Of a DNA stretch of 36,028 bases, positions 10,089-19,600 are shown in pieces. The notes beneath the pieces were generated by a model, which saw nothing but the letters and a program-made list of their open reading frames with translations, did no database searches and was not told the DNA's origin. Origin of the DNA: an uncultured Chlorobiaceae bacterium (GTDB lineage Bacteria; Bacteroidota; Chlorobiia; Chlorobiales; Chlorobiaceae); the NCBI GenBank assembly GCA_903838025.1, contig CAILXB010000141.1:1-36028 (forward strand). Reading direction: 5' to 3'. The first letter of the stretch is position 1. Each line of letters starts with the position of its first letter. A program made the position numbers and the translations under genes.

Positions 10089-10448
10089 ATGAAAACGCTT
10101 TTAAAGCCGTCAGAATTTTGTAATTTCAAAAGGCTGATGAACGCCTCCCCAAATTACATTCAGCACAAATTCCTTTCGAGTTACTACAAAGCCTATTCAT
10201 GGAAAAATATTACCAACAGGGTAAGAAAAAATCCCTATAAATTCCTTAACCTTATAACAAGCCTTGCCTTCAGAAAAAACATCGAGGAACAGCTCGACAC
10301 CTTTGAACGCCGAAAAACAACAAGAAACAACAACCATGCAGCAAATCACTCTCTACACGTCCATCTACGCACCCGTGCTCTATTTTTTCTCAGGCATTAC
10401 CATCGTCATTCTTCTGAACAAATTTATAGGAAAACACTCCTCCAATAA
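10089..10448 (+). CDS. Small uncharacterised ORF MKTLLKPSEFCNFKRLMNASPNYIQHKFLSSYYKAY...
   Basis: Good Shine-Dalgarno (AAGGAGAG) before ATG; within the track ORF 9957..10448; coding status uncertain. Confidence 0.35.
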   Translation: MKTLLKPSEFCNFKRLMNASPNYIQHKFLSSYYKAYSWKNITNRVRKNPYKFLNLITSLAFRKNIEEQLDTFERRKTTRNNNHAANHSLHVHLRTRALFFLRHYHRHSSEQIYRKTLLQ

Positions 10449-10461
10449 AACGGCAAAATAA
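10336..10461 (+). CDS. Possible small single-TM protein MQQITLYTSIYAPVLYFFSGITIVILLNKFIGKHSSNKTAK
   Basis: Clear TM-like segment, but no strong ribosome site and overlaps the preceding ORF in another frame. Confidence 0.3.
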   Translation: MQQITLYTSIYAPVLYFFSGITIVILLNKFIGKHSSNKTAK

Positions 10462-10520
10462 GAGCAAGTGACTGAAAAACCCCGGCACTTCATCTTTACT
10501 TTGCGCGAGCTGGTTCACCG

Positions 10521-11147
10521 CTATGTGCCGCCAAGGGTGTCACGCGCCTCTTCAAGCACGGCAAGGGTAATCTCTTTATATCCCATCTCCTCGGCATACT
10601 CTTCAGCCATTGTCCTGAACTTCCCCTGCATAAAGGAGGGCATAGATTGAAACCACTCCTGGGCCTCCTGAGTCCATTTCGCCGACAAACCTCTGGATTT
10701 CAAGCTTTTATTATACTGATGAAGCACATCTTCAACAAAGATTTCAACAGCATCGCCCTCTGAAAGAACATCTGGTGGAAAAATTGTTTCAACAAGAATT
10801 TTATTGCGGATCAAGTGCATTTTCAACTGCGGCAGATAGAGCACCGCTGCCGTAGACTGCGAACTTCCGCATGTCAAAAAGAGCGCAACTTTTTTCCTTT
10901 TAAGATTTTTTTTCAGGTCGCCAAAAATCAAGGCGCCCAAAAGCTGTGAGGCAACAACAAAATTGTACACCGGCGCACCAAGAATGACAAAATCAAATTC
11001 CCCTACAAAACTGTAGTCTGCCAGCGCCCTGCACTTTGCTTTTTCAACATAAACACCTGATTCCGCCAGGCTGAGCCCTATTGCATCAATAATCGCCTCA
11101 GTAGAACCAGTTGAACTCCTGCTATCGTACAAAATAAGAGCTTTCAT
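10521..11147 (-). CDS. Flavodoxin-like protein with C-terminal PCP_red (BchB/ChlB C-terminal) domain
   Basis: N-term MKALILYDSRSSTGSTEAI...FDFVILGAPVYNF; C-term WTQEAQEWFQSMPSFMQGKFRTMAEEYAEEMGYKEITLAVLEEARDTLGGT. Confidence 0.75.
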   Translation of the reverse strand: MKALILYDSRSSTGSTEAIIDAIGLSLAESGVYVEKAKCRALADYSFVGEFDFVILGAPVYNFVVASQLLGALIFGDLKKNLKRKKVALFLTCGSSQSTAAVLYLPQLKMHLIRNKILVETIFPPDVLSEGDAVEIFVEDVLHQYNKSLKSRGLSAKWTQEAQEWFQSMPSFMQGKFRTMAEEYAEEMGYKEITLAVLEEARDTLGGT

Positions 11148-11547
11148 CGAACACTTTCTGTTAAATTTTTATATCATATTGTTTTTAAACAATATATAGG
11201 GAGAAAAACGCACCAAAAACAGCAGAAAATTTACTCGAACAACGCAATAATAATTAAAATTTGTGGAGAAGATACCGAAAGGAAAAAGATAAAGAGTTAT
11301 TGCAACTCTGTAAAACCGAAATTTATACTGTTTTTGGTACCTCTGCGCAAAAAAAGTATTTGTTCTGTGCCAAACACTTTATCCCGTAGCAGCAAACTCA
11401 TAAAATTGAGTACTGTGGAGCGCTGAAAAGCTGAATCAAGGATTAAAGAAAAACCTTGCAATCCAACCTGCAACGGGTTCCTAAAGTGTTGTTTACGCAT
11501 TTTTCTATTTGCTCCATTGTTGAAAATGTTTTAATTTGGCGGGAAAT

Positions 11548-11562
11548 CGGTATCAGATACCG
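11548..11562. promoter_or_regulatory. Inverted repeat upstream of csmB
   Basis: CGGTATC-A-GATACCG, about 52 nt before the csmB start. Confidence 0.35.
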
Positions 11563-11614
11563 GACACTGTGTTTTATCAGCATTTGTTCTCATAACCAAT
11601 AAACCATACAGACC

Positions 11615-11842
11615 ATGGCAAACGGAACAGGCAATGACGTATCAGGCGCCGTCACCAACCTTTTGGAGACATTGGGAAAGCTTGCCCAGCAGCAGGTTGA
11701 TTTATTGACCAGTGGAATCAAGAGCGCAGTGGGGCTTATTGAGCCTCTTGGCAAAACAGCAACGGATCTCGTTGGCAGCGTAATAAATGCACTGAATCAG
11801 GTGTTGCAAAGCGTTTCGGCTGCGATTGCGCCCAAAAAGTAA
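11615..11842 (+). CDS. csmB: Chlorosome envelope protein B (CsmB-like)
   Basis: 75 aa; IEPLGKTATDLVGSVINALNQVLQSVSAAIAPKK, characteristic of CsmB. Confidence 0.88.
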   Translation: MANGTGNDVSGAVTNLLETLGKLAQQQVDLLTSGIKSAVGLIEPLGKTATDLVGSVINALNQVLQSVSAAIAPKK

Positions 11843-11856
11843 GATTTTTTTCTTTT

Positions 11857-11897
11857 AAAAGGCGCCTTGTACCTTTGGTATAAGGTGCCTTTTTTTG
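11857..11897 (+). terminator. Rho-independent terminator after csmB
   Basis: AAAAGGCGCCTTGTACC / GGTATAAGGTGCCTTTT stem (two G-U pairs) followed by T-run. Confidence 0.85.
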
Positions 11898-11929
11898 TTT
11901 TCCGTAAAAAAAATATCGAAGTTGTCCCT

Positions 11930-12934
11930 ATGGCCATCCAAAAAAATATCGCAGCTCTCTTCGACACCTGTTGCAGCAAGCCGCTTTCCATTACTAAAAT
12001 TCAAGGCGACGCTTCAAGCCGTCAGTATTTCAGGGTTACAGGTGCGAACAACTCCGCCGTTGCCTGCTATGATCAGGCATTGAACAGCTCATCGGTTGAT
12101 ACCTATCCCTTTCTGGTGGTGCACGACCTCTTGTCGCGGCACGCTCTTCCTGTACCGGCTGTCATGGCAATTGATGCCGAAAAAAACCTCCTGCTTCTGG
12201 AAGATTGCGGTGAAGTGCTTTTGCAGAACCTCTTCAACTCATCAAGAGAGCAAACTCTTCCTGGCCGATACAAGGAGATTCTTGATATACTTGTACAACT
12301 GCAGGCCATAAGGGGACACAACGACCAGATTCCCTTCAGCATCAGTTTTGATAAAGAAAAACTTATGTTTGAATTTGATTTCTTTATCGAGTACGGCTTG
12401 CGAAACTACTTTGCACCAACATTCGATCAGGAGTTAATCGGGAATTTACGATATGAGTTTGAATCCATTGCCGAACTCCTTGTCAAGCCAGAGCACTTTG
12501 TTTTGAACCACCGCGATTTTCACAGCCGCAACATTCTTATTCACCAGAACAAGCCGGTCATTATTGACTTTCAGGATGCCCGCATGGGTCTGCCTCAATA
12601 TGACGCAGTCTCCCTGATAAAAGATTCCTATGTCCAGCTTGAAGTGTCGTTGACTGATGAACTGAAAGCATACCACTATCAGGCACTCGCGAACAATGAA
12701 TTGACCACGATGAGTTTTGACGAATACCTCTTCTATTTTGATATTATGGCCTTTCAGCGAAATATCAAGGCAATAGGTACCTTTTGTTATCAGACCAGAA
12801 TCGCAAAAAACAGCAGCTTTGAGCACTCGATTGCGCCGACATTAGCCTACCTCCCTGATTACATTGAAGCAAGAAACGAACTGAAAAAAGCAGGAAAACT
12901 CCTGCAAACTCTTTTTGAAGGGCACGGACGATGA
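11930..12934 (+). CDS. amgK: Aminoglycoside-phosphotransferase-fold kinase, AmgK-like (MurNAc/GlcNAc anomeric kinase)
   Basis: QGDASSRQYFRV, HRDFHSRNILI, IDFQDARMGLPQYDAVSL, FQRNIKAIGTF; ATG overlap with downstream nucleotidyltransferase. Confidence 0.75.
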   Translation: MAIQKNIAALFDTCCSKPLSITKIQGDASSRQYFRVTGANNSAVACYDQALNSSSVDTYPFLVVHDLLSRHALPVPAVMAIDAEKNLLLLEDCGEVLLQNLFNSSREQTLPGRYKEILDILVQLQAIRGHNDQIPFSISFDKEKLMFEFDFFIEYGLRNYFAPTFDQELIGNLRYEFESIAELLVKPEHFVLNHRDFHSRNILIHQNKPVIIDFQDARMGLPQYDAVSLIKDSYVQLEVSLTDELKAYHYQALANNELTTMSFDEYLFYFDIMAFQRNIKAIGTFCYQTRIAKNSSFEHSIAPTLAYLPDYIEARNELKKAGKLLQTLFEGHGR

Positions 12935-13890
12935 AAGCGTTTGTTCTGGCCGCAGGTCTCGGTACCCGTCTAGCTCCCTTGACCGATCATACACCAAAGC
13001 CGCTGATCCCCATTCTCAATATTCCCAGCCTCTTCTACACCTTTTTTCTCTTGAAACAGGCAGGAATAAAAGAGATTATATGCAACATCCATCATCACGG
13101 CGATGCCATACGGCGAACGATCGAATCAAGCGGACTTTCCGGGCTAACTATCACGTTTTCAGAAGAACCCGTTATTCTTGGCACTGGGGGAGGTCTGAAA
13201 AAATGTGAAAAACTGCTCGGTGATGACAACTTTATTCTGGTCAACAGCGATATTATTACCGATATTGATTTTACGGAACTCATGCAACAGCATAAGAGCT
13301 CTGGACGCGGGGGAACGCTAACCCTTTTTGAAACACCTGAGGCGGCCACCATAGGATATGTCGGCGTTGAGAATGGATTGGTAAAAGACTTCCGGAACAT
13401 GCGCCATACCGGGCTTTACTCCTCATTCATCTATACCGGAGCGGCAGTTCTGAGTCCAGAAATCTTCCGTTTTATGAAAGCTGAATTTTCAGGAATTGTC
13501 GACACGGGTTTTACAGGACTCATTGATAACGGAGGTTTAAGTTATTACCACCATAAAGGGCTCTGGATGGATATCGGTACCATGCACAACTACTGGCTCG
13601 CAAATATTGATATAAATTCCGGTATGCGTGATCTTTTTGAACCAATGCATCGCACAATCGCACTCTCTCCACATTCGATCTCTCCGGATGCTCTTATCAG
13701 CCCCGAGGCCACCATCTCATGCTCCGTCATCGGAGCAGGATGCACTATCGGCGCAGGAAGTACCATCACAAACTCCGTACTCCTTCCGGGAGTCGCAATC
13801 AAACCCGGAAGCACCATCGTCAATGCCATTGTTGACCCCTACACTATAACCATCATGGAAAACACGAAACAAAACAGGACACAGAGATGA
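12931..13890 (+). CDS. murU: Sugar-1-phosphate nucleotidyltransferase, MurU-like with C-terminal left-handed beta-helix repeats
   Basis: MKAFVLAAGLGTRLAPLTDHTPKPLIPILN; EEPVILGTGGGLKKC; C-terminal hexapeptide repeats. Confidence 0.72.
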   Translation: MKAFVLAAGLGTRLAPLTDHTPKPLIPILNIPSLFYTFFLLKQAGIKEIICNIHHHGDAIRRTIESSGLSGLTITFSEEPVILGTGGGLKKCEKLLGDDNFILVNSDIITDIDFTELMQQHKSSGRGGTLTLFETPEAATIGYVGVENGLVKDFRNMRHTGLYSSFIYTGAAVLSPEIFRFMKAEFSGIVDTGFTGLIDNGGLSYYHHKGLWMDIGTMHNYWLANIDINSGMRDLFEPMHRTIALSPHSISPDALISPEATISCSVIGAGCTIGAGSTITNSVLLPGVAIKPGSTIVNAIVDPYTITIMENTKQNRTQR

Positions 13891-15050
13891 TCGCAACAGG
13901 ACTCGATATCCTGCTCAGGAAGAGTGAGCATTTTCAAAACAGGAAGATCGGACTGATTGTCAATCAAACCTCCGTGACTCCTGAAATGAACTACTCATGG
14001 AGCGCGCTGCAAGAGAGGGGAATTCAGGTCAAAATGATTTTTTCTCCTGAACACGGCCTCTTTGCCACCGAGCAGGACCAGATTGCCGTGAATTACCAGC
14101 CGGAGTTGGGCTGTGAAATGGTCAGTCTCTACGGCGACTCGGCGGAGTCACTTCTTCCCGACAAGGCACTGCTCGACAATTTAGACCTTATCATCTTCGA
14201 TATTCAGGATGTTGGCTCCCGCTATTACACCTACATCAACACTCTTGCGCTCTTCATGGAAGCCGTCGATGGCATGGATATCGAAATCATGGTGCTCGAC
14301 CGCCCGAATCCGCTGGGAGGCGCAATTGTTGAGGGGCCACTGCTTGACCCAGCATTCCACTCATTTGTTGGAATTTTTCCGGTACCGGTACGGCATGGCT
14401 TGACCGCCGGTGAACTGGCCCTCTTCTACCGCGACATCAAAAAACTCGATATCAATCTCAGCGTTATCAAAATGGAGGGATGGCAGCGCTCCATGCTCTT
14501 CCCTGAAACAGGCTTGCCCTGGATTCCTCCCTCCCCGAACATGCCGACCTTTGCCACGGCAGAGGTCTATCCCGGCATGTGTCTGTTTGAAGGAATCAAC
14601 GCATCTGAAGGAAGAGGAACAACAACCCCCTTCCAGCTCTCCGGCGCTCCCTTCATAAAACCTGACGACCTTGCCCGCCGCTGCCGGGCATACGGCCTCG
14701 AAGGAGTGCTCTTTCGCCCGGTGTGGTTTAAACCTACATTTCACAAATTCTGCGGCTCTGTCATCGGCGGACTCTGGCTTCAAGTGACCGACCACTCCCG
14801 CTTTCGCTCCTTCGCCACCGGAGTAGCCATGACGGCTGCACTGCATGAACTCTACCCTGAAGAGCTGCAATTTTTAAACGGGGTGTACGAATTCAACGAT
14901 CGCATACCGGCCTTTGATCTTCTTGCTGGCAATTCCACCATCCGCAACTCCATTTTGCAGGGGTGCGATACCGACCTTCTCCTCAACTCATGGAAAGGTG
15001 ACGAAGCTGAATTTTTGAGAATCAAGGCCGATTTTCACCTCTACGAATAA
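13887..15050 (+). CDS. namZ: DUF1343/NamZ-family exo-beta-N-acetylmuramidase, no evident signal peptide
   Basis: FSPEHGLFA, DIQDVGSRYYTYI, VLDRPNPLGG, RHGLTAGELA, PWIPPSPNMPT, YPGMCLFEGINASEGRGTTTPF. Confidence 0.85.
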   Translation: MIATGLDILLRKSEHFQNRKIGLIVNQTSVTPEMNYSWSALQERGIQVKMIFSPEHGLFATEQDQIAVNYQPELGCEMVSLYGDSAESLLPDKALLDNLDLIIFDIQDVGSRYYTYINTLALFMEAVDGMDIEIMVLDRPNPLGGAIVEGPLLDPAFHSFVGIFPVPVRHGLTAGELALFYRDIKKLDINLSVIKMEGWQRSMLFPETGLPWIPPSPNMPTFATAEVYPGMCLFEGINASEGRGTTTPFQLSGAPFIKPDDLARRCRAYGLEGVLFRPVWFKPTFHKFCGSVIGGLWLQVTDHSRFRSFATGVAMTAALHELYPEELQFLNGVYEFNDRIPAFDLLAGNSTIRNSILQGCDTDLLLNSWKGDEAEFLRIKADFHLYE

Positions 15051-15102
15051 CCATAGTCCAGAGATCAGGCAAACACAACGAACCAAAGGATATTAAACGC
15101 TC

Positions 15103-16578
15103 ATGCAGACTCTCGATCTTGCCATTATCATTCTTTTTCTTGCCGGCAATACCCTGTTCGGTCTCTGGCATGGCAAAAGCAACAAAAGTAACCGAGACTA
15201 TTTTGTAGGTGGTCATACCCTGCCATGGATAGTCTCGATGCTCTCCATTGTCGCCTCTGAAACCTCGGTACTTACCTTTGTCAGCGTTCCCGGTCTTGCC
15301 TTCCGGGGTGACTGGAGCTTTCTTCAACTTGCGATGGGCTACATCATCGGCAGAATCCTTGTCAGCTTCATACTCCTGCCGATGTATTTCAAGCAGGGCG
15401 TCAGCTCTATCTACGAAATTATCGGTATCCGTTTTGGCCCCGCCATGCAAAAACTTGCTGCGGTGATTTTTCTTGTTACCCGAACCCTGGGTGATGCCAT
15501 CCGCTTTCTTGCGGCTGGCGTCGTTGTGCAGGTGGTCACGGGCTGGTCACTGCCCCAGTCAGTCATGATTATTGGGATTGTTACTCTGGTCTACACCCTC
15601 TCGGGTGGCATCAAGGCCGTGGTCTGGCTTGAAAGCTTCCAGTTTGCTCTTTACCTTCTCGGAGGCATTCTCTCCATCCTCTTTTTGCTTCAGAGTATCA
15701 ACATCTCCACTGCCGATATCGTGGCCTCGCTTGCCAACTCAAGCAAACTCAAAATCATCAATTTTGATCCTCATATTTTAACCAACCCCTTCTCATTTTT
15801 CAGCGCATTTATTGGAGGCATCCTGCTTTCACTCTCATCGCACGGAGTCGACCACATGATGGTACAGCGCGTTCTCGGCTGCAAAAATCTGAAATCAGCA
15901 AAAAAAGCGATGATAGGAAGCGGCATTTTTGTTTTTTTCCAGTTTTCGGTTTTTCTTCTCGTTGGCTCCTTGCTCTCCATATTTATGCAGGGCGCACCGA
16001 TGGTAAAAGATCGTGAATTTGCCTTCTTTATTGTTCACTACCTTCCAACCGGATTGAAAGGATTGCTGATCGCCGGAGTTCTGTCGGCAGCAATGTCTAC
16101 ACACAGTTCAGCAATCAACGCTCTGGCATCATCAACAGTGAACGATATCCTTGGTGGAAAGGGCTCTCTTGGCCTCTCAAGGCTGATAAGTCTCTTTTGG
16201 GCAATCCTGCTTATCTTCATTGCACTCATGTTTGATGCTGGAGACAAGGCTATTATCATGGTAGGACTAGAAATTGCATCCTTCACCTACGGTGGCCTGC
16301 TGGGACTCTTTCTCCTCTCAAAAAGCAAAAAAGAATTTCATTCTGCCAGCCTCGGCGTCGGACTTGTTGCAAGCATGGCCATCGTTTTTCTGCTTAAATT
16401 TCTGGGCCTTGCCTGGACTTGGTATATCCTCGTCTCTGTTATTGTCAACATCATCTTTGTTTTTATCTTTGAAACTCTCGTCCGGGCTTTTGTTGCTGCA
16501 AATCAGCAAGCCAACGAGAACCGAGAAGTCCCGTCAGTTTCAGGAACTTTCTTCACTAAGTTTCTGACGAATGAATAA
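15103..16578 (+). CDS. Sodium:solute symporter (SSS) family transporter
   Basis: 491 aa, about 13 TM; SNRDYFVGGHTLPWIVSMLSIVASETSVLTFVSVPG, GVLSAAMSTHSSAINALASSTVND. Confidence 0.9.
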   Translation: MQTLDLAIIILFLAGNTLFGLWHGKSNKSNRDYFVGGHTLPWIVSMLSIVASETSVLTFVSVPGLAFRGDWSFLQLAMGYIIGRILVSFILLPMYFKQGVSSIYEIIGIRFGPAMQKLAAVIFLVTRTLGDAIRFLAAGVVVQVVTGWSLPQSVMIIGIVTLVYTLSGGIKAVVWLESFQFALYLLGGILSILFLLQSINISTADIVASLANSSKLKIINFDPHILTNPFSFFSAFIGGILLSLSSHGVDHMMVQRVLGCKNLKSAKKAMIGSGIFVFFQFSVFLLVGSLLSIFMQGAPMVKDREFAFFIVHYLPTGLKGLLIAGVLSAAMSTHSSAINALASSTVNDILGGKGSLGLSRLISLFWAILLIFIALMFDAGDKAIIMVGLEIASFTYGGLLGLFLLSKSKKEFHSASLGVGLVASMAIVFLLKFLGLAWTWYILVSVIVNIIFVFIFETLVRAFVAANQQANENREVPSVSGTFFTKFLTNE

Positions 16579-16623
16579 CCTTTCGGAATAAACATTCTGA
16601 GAAATCTGAACCGGTAACGTCTC

Positions 16624-19600
16624 ATGCAAAAAGAGAGCCAAGAATTAGAGGCCCGACAAAAACAACTGCAAGCGGAAAATGCCGACCTCAAGAAAAAAAT
16701 TCAGGCCCTTGAAGAGCGTTCCGCCGCTCTTCAAGTACAAAACCGGACTCTCAGCATGGTTGTGGAGGGAACACAGGCTGGATACTGGGACTGGAATATC
16801 AAAACCGGAGATTTGATCATCAATGCTGAATGGGCCTCTTTGATCGGCTACAACCTCGATGAACTTCAACCCGTCACAGTCAACACCTGGATAAACCTTT
16901 GCCATCCGGATGATCTGCCACGTTCAACGCAACTGCTTGAAGAGCATTTTTCCGGAAAAAGCACTTTTTATGAAATGGAGCTCCGGATGCGCCACAAACT
17001 GGGCCACTGGATTTGGCTGCTCGACCGGGGAATGGTTTTCGAACGCGACGCAGAGGGCCAAGCGCTTCGTATGGTCGGATCCCATCAGGATATCTCTACA
17101 AGAAAACATGCGGAAGAGGCACTCGGCCACAGTCGGGAGTTCGAGCACCTCGTAACTGATCTTGCAAATCAATTCATCAGCCTCCCCTTCGACCATATTG
17201 ATAAGATGATTTCTGACACGCTCCAGCTCATCGGTGAATTTGTCAAGGCTGACCGGAGCTACATCTTTCAGTTCCATGACGATCTTCGCCTGATGGACAA
17301 CACCCATGAATGGTGTGCCAAAGGCATTGAACCGGCAATCGACGAACTAAAAAAAATTGAAACGAGCAACTTTCCCTGGTGGATGGAGCAGATCAGAAAC
17401 AACCACATCATTCATCTTCCCCGGATCGCCGATATGGAGAGTAAAGCCTCGGCGGAAAAAGAGATCCTTGAAGCGCAGGATATAAAATCACTTATTGTTA
17501 TTCCACTTGTTGCTGGCTCGCTCCCCTTCGGCTATATCGGCTTTGATGCCGTAACACAAGAGCGAGAGTGGCATCTTGAAACAATATCCATCCTGAAGCT
17601 TGCAGGAGGCATCATTGCCAATGCGCTGCAACGCAAGACTGTTGAGCACTTTATACAGGCAGAGCTTGATCTTGCCATCAAACTCAACATCTCATCTTCT
17701 GTCAAGGAAACCCTGCAAACTTGCCTTCATGCGGCCATTTTTGCTTCCGGGCTGGATTGCGGAGGTATTTATCTGGTCAACCACCTTGATAAAACAATCA
17801 CCCTTACAATTCATGAAGGGTTACCACAATCATTCATCGATCATTCAGAATCATACGGCTTCGACTCCGAAAATGCCCGACTGATTTTAAAAGGAAAACC
17901 CATCTATCACAAGGCTAACCAGCTTGACCTGAAAAACATTCAAATACTGAAAAACGAACAACTAAGGGCCATTGCCATTCTCCCGATAGCCTATCGCGGA
18001 GAGGTTATTGCCTGCCTCAACGTCGCTTCGCACACGCTGAACCAAGTTCCGGAATTTTCACGAAAAGGACTTGAAACCATTACCTCGCATATCGGCTCGG
18101 CCATCATGCAGGCTCGCCAGGAAGAAACAATTGCTGAGGCAAAAAGTAACCTTGAATCGCTCTTCGATACTATTGACGATTTACTCTTCATTGTCAACAT
18201 GGAGGGCAATGTCATTCACGCAAACGCCGCTGTCGGAAAAAAGCTGGCCTACCCTGCAGACGTTGTTCTCAATAAACATGTGCTTGATTTTCACCCCGAA
18301 GAACAATGGGACAAGGCAAAAGAAAATATTGAAGGGATGCTTGCCGGAACCAAAAGTTCCTGTCTTGTCCCGTTAAAAACCAGCTCCGGAGAGCTCATAC
18401 CTGTCGAAACAAAAATTACAAGGGGGCTCTGGAACAACAACCCTGTTCTGTTCGGCATCAGCCGCGATTTTTCAGAACGGATACTTTCAGAAAAAACCTT
18501 GCGAGAGAGCGAGAAACGCTTCAGGGAGTTGACCGAACTCTTGCCGCTCACTCTTTTTGAAACCGACGCAAAGGGTGTTGTGACCTATTCCAATGCCAAA
18601 AGCTTCGAGGTTTTCGGCTACACCCCCGACATCACCGGAAAAAAAATCTTTGCCATTAATTTCTGTATTCCCGAGGATGCAAAAAAAGCACGTATCCATT
18701 TTCAGGCCATAAAAAAAGGGCAGAATATTTCTGAGGAGTACACCGCACTCAGAAAAGATGGAACAACTTTTCCCGCCCAGGTCTACAGCCTGCCTATCAT
18801 TGAAAACGGTCTGGTCAAGGGAATTCGCGGACTCGTTGTCGATCTTACTGAATTGAAAAAAGCGGAAGAGGCCCAGAGAAGCAGTGAAGTCCAACAAAGG
18901 ATTATCGAAGAGTTTCAGGCACTGATCAACAACATTCCGGGAGCTGTCTATCAAACCAGTGAAGAGGGCAAAACAACACTGCTTTCGGTCATAAGTGAAT
19001 TTCTTGACAAGTATACCAATGAAGAGGTCGAGCATGAACTCTTTGAAACCGGACAACTGATCCATCCGGAAGAGCGTGACCTGTTTTTCGAGTCAAACAC
19101 AAATCTGAAATTGTGCAGAACATCCAAAACTCTTCTCTACCGCATCATCACCAAAAGTGGTGCCGTCAAATGGCTCGAAGACAGAAAAACCTCCGTTTTT
19201 TCCCCCAAGGGCAAATTCACCGGAATCGACGGCATTTTATTTGACGTCACTGAACGCATCATGGCACAAAAAGAGCACCAGATGCTCGAAACAAATCTTC
19301 GCAGAACACAGCGTCTTGAAACCATCGGAACACTTGCGGGCGGTATCGCACATGATTTCAACAACATCCTGACACCAATCCTTGGCTATGCTGAAATGGG
19401 TGGGCTCAGCCAAGGCACCGATGCGTTCCAGCAAGAATATTTCACTGAAATTTATAAAGCTGCTGAGCGAGCAAAACATCTTGTTGCACAAATCCTCACC
19501 TTCAGCAAAGTACAAGAGAGTGCCCAGGATATTGTCAGCGTTCAGGAAATTGTCGATGAAGCTCTGAAACTTCTCCGTCCGTCAATACCATCGACCATTA

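Noticed and set aside
11297-11500. 67-aa minus-strand ORF upstream of csmB
   Set aside because: No recognisable family, low-quality composition, lies in a probable regulatory/intergenic zone; could be a decayed element but cannot be supported
12446-12826. 126-aa minus-strand ORF
   Set aside because: Antisense to the AmgK-like gene
14361-14870. 169-aa minus-strand ORF
   Set aside because: Antisense to namZ; no domain signature
18487-19065. 192-aa minus-strand ORF
   Set aside because: Antisense to the hybrid histidine kinase
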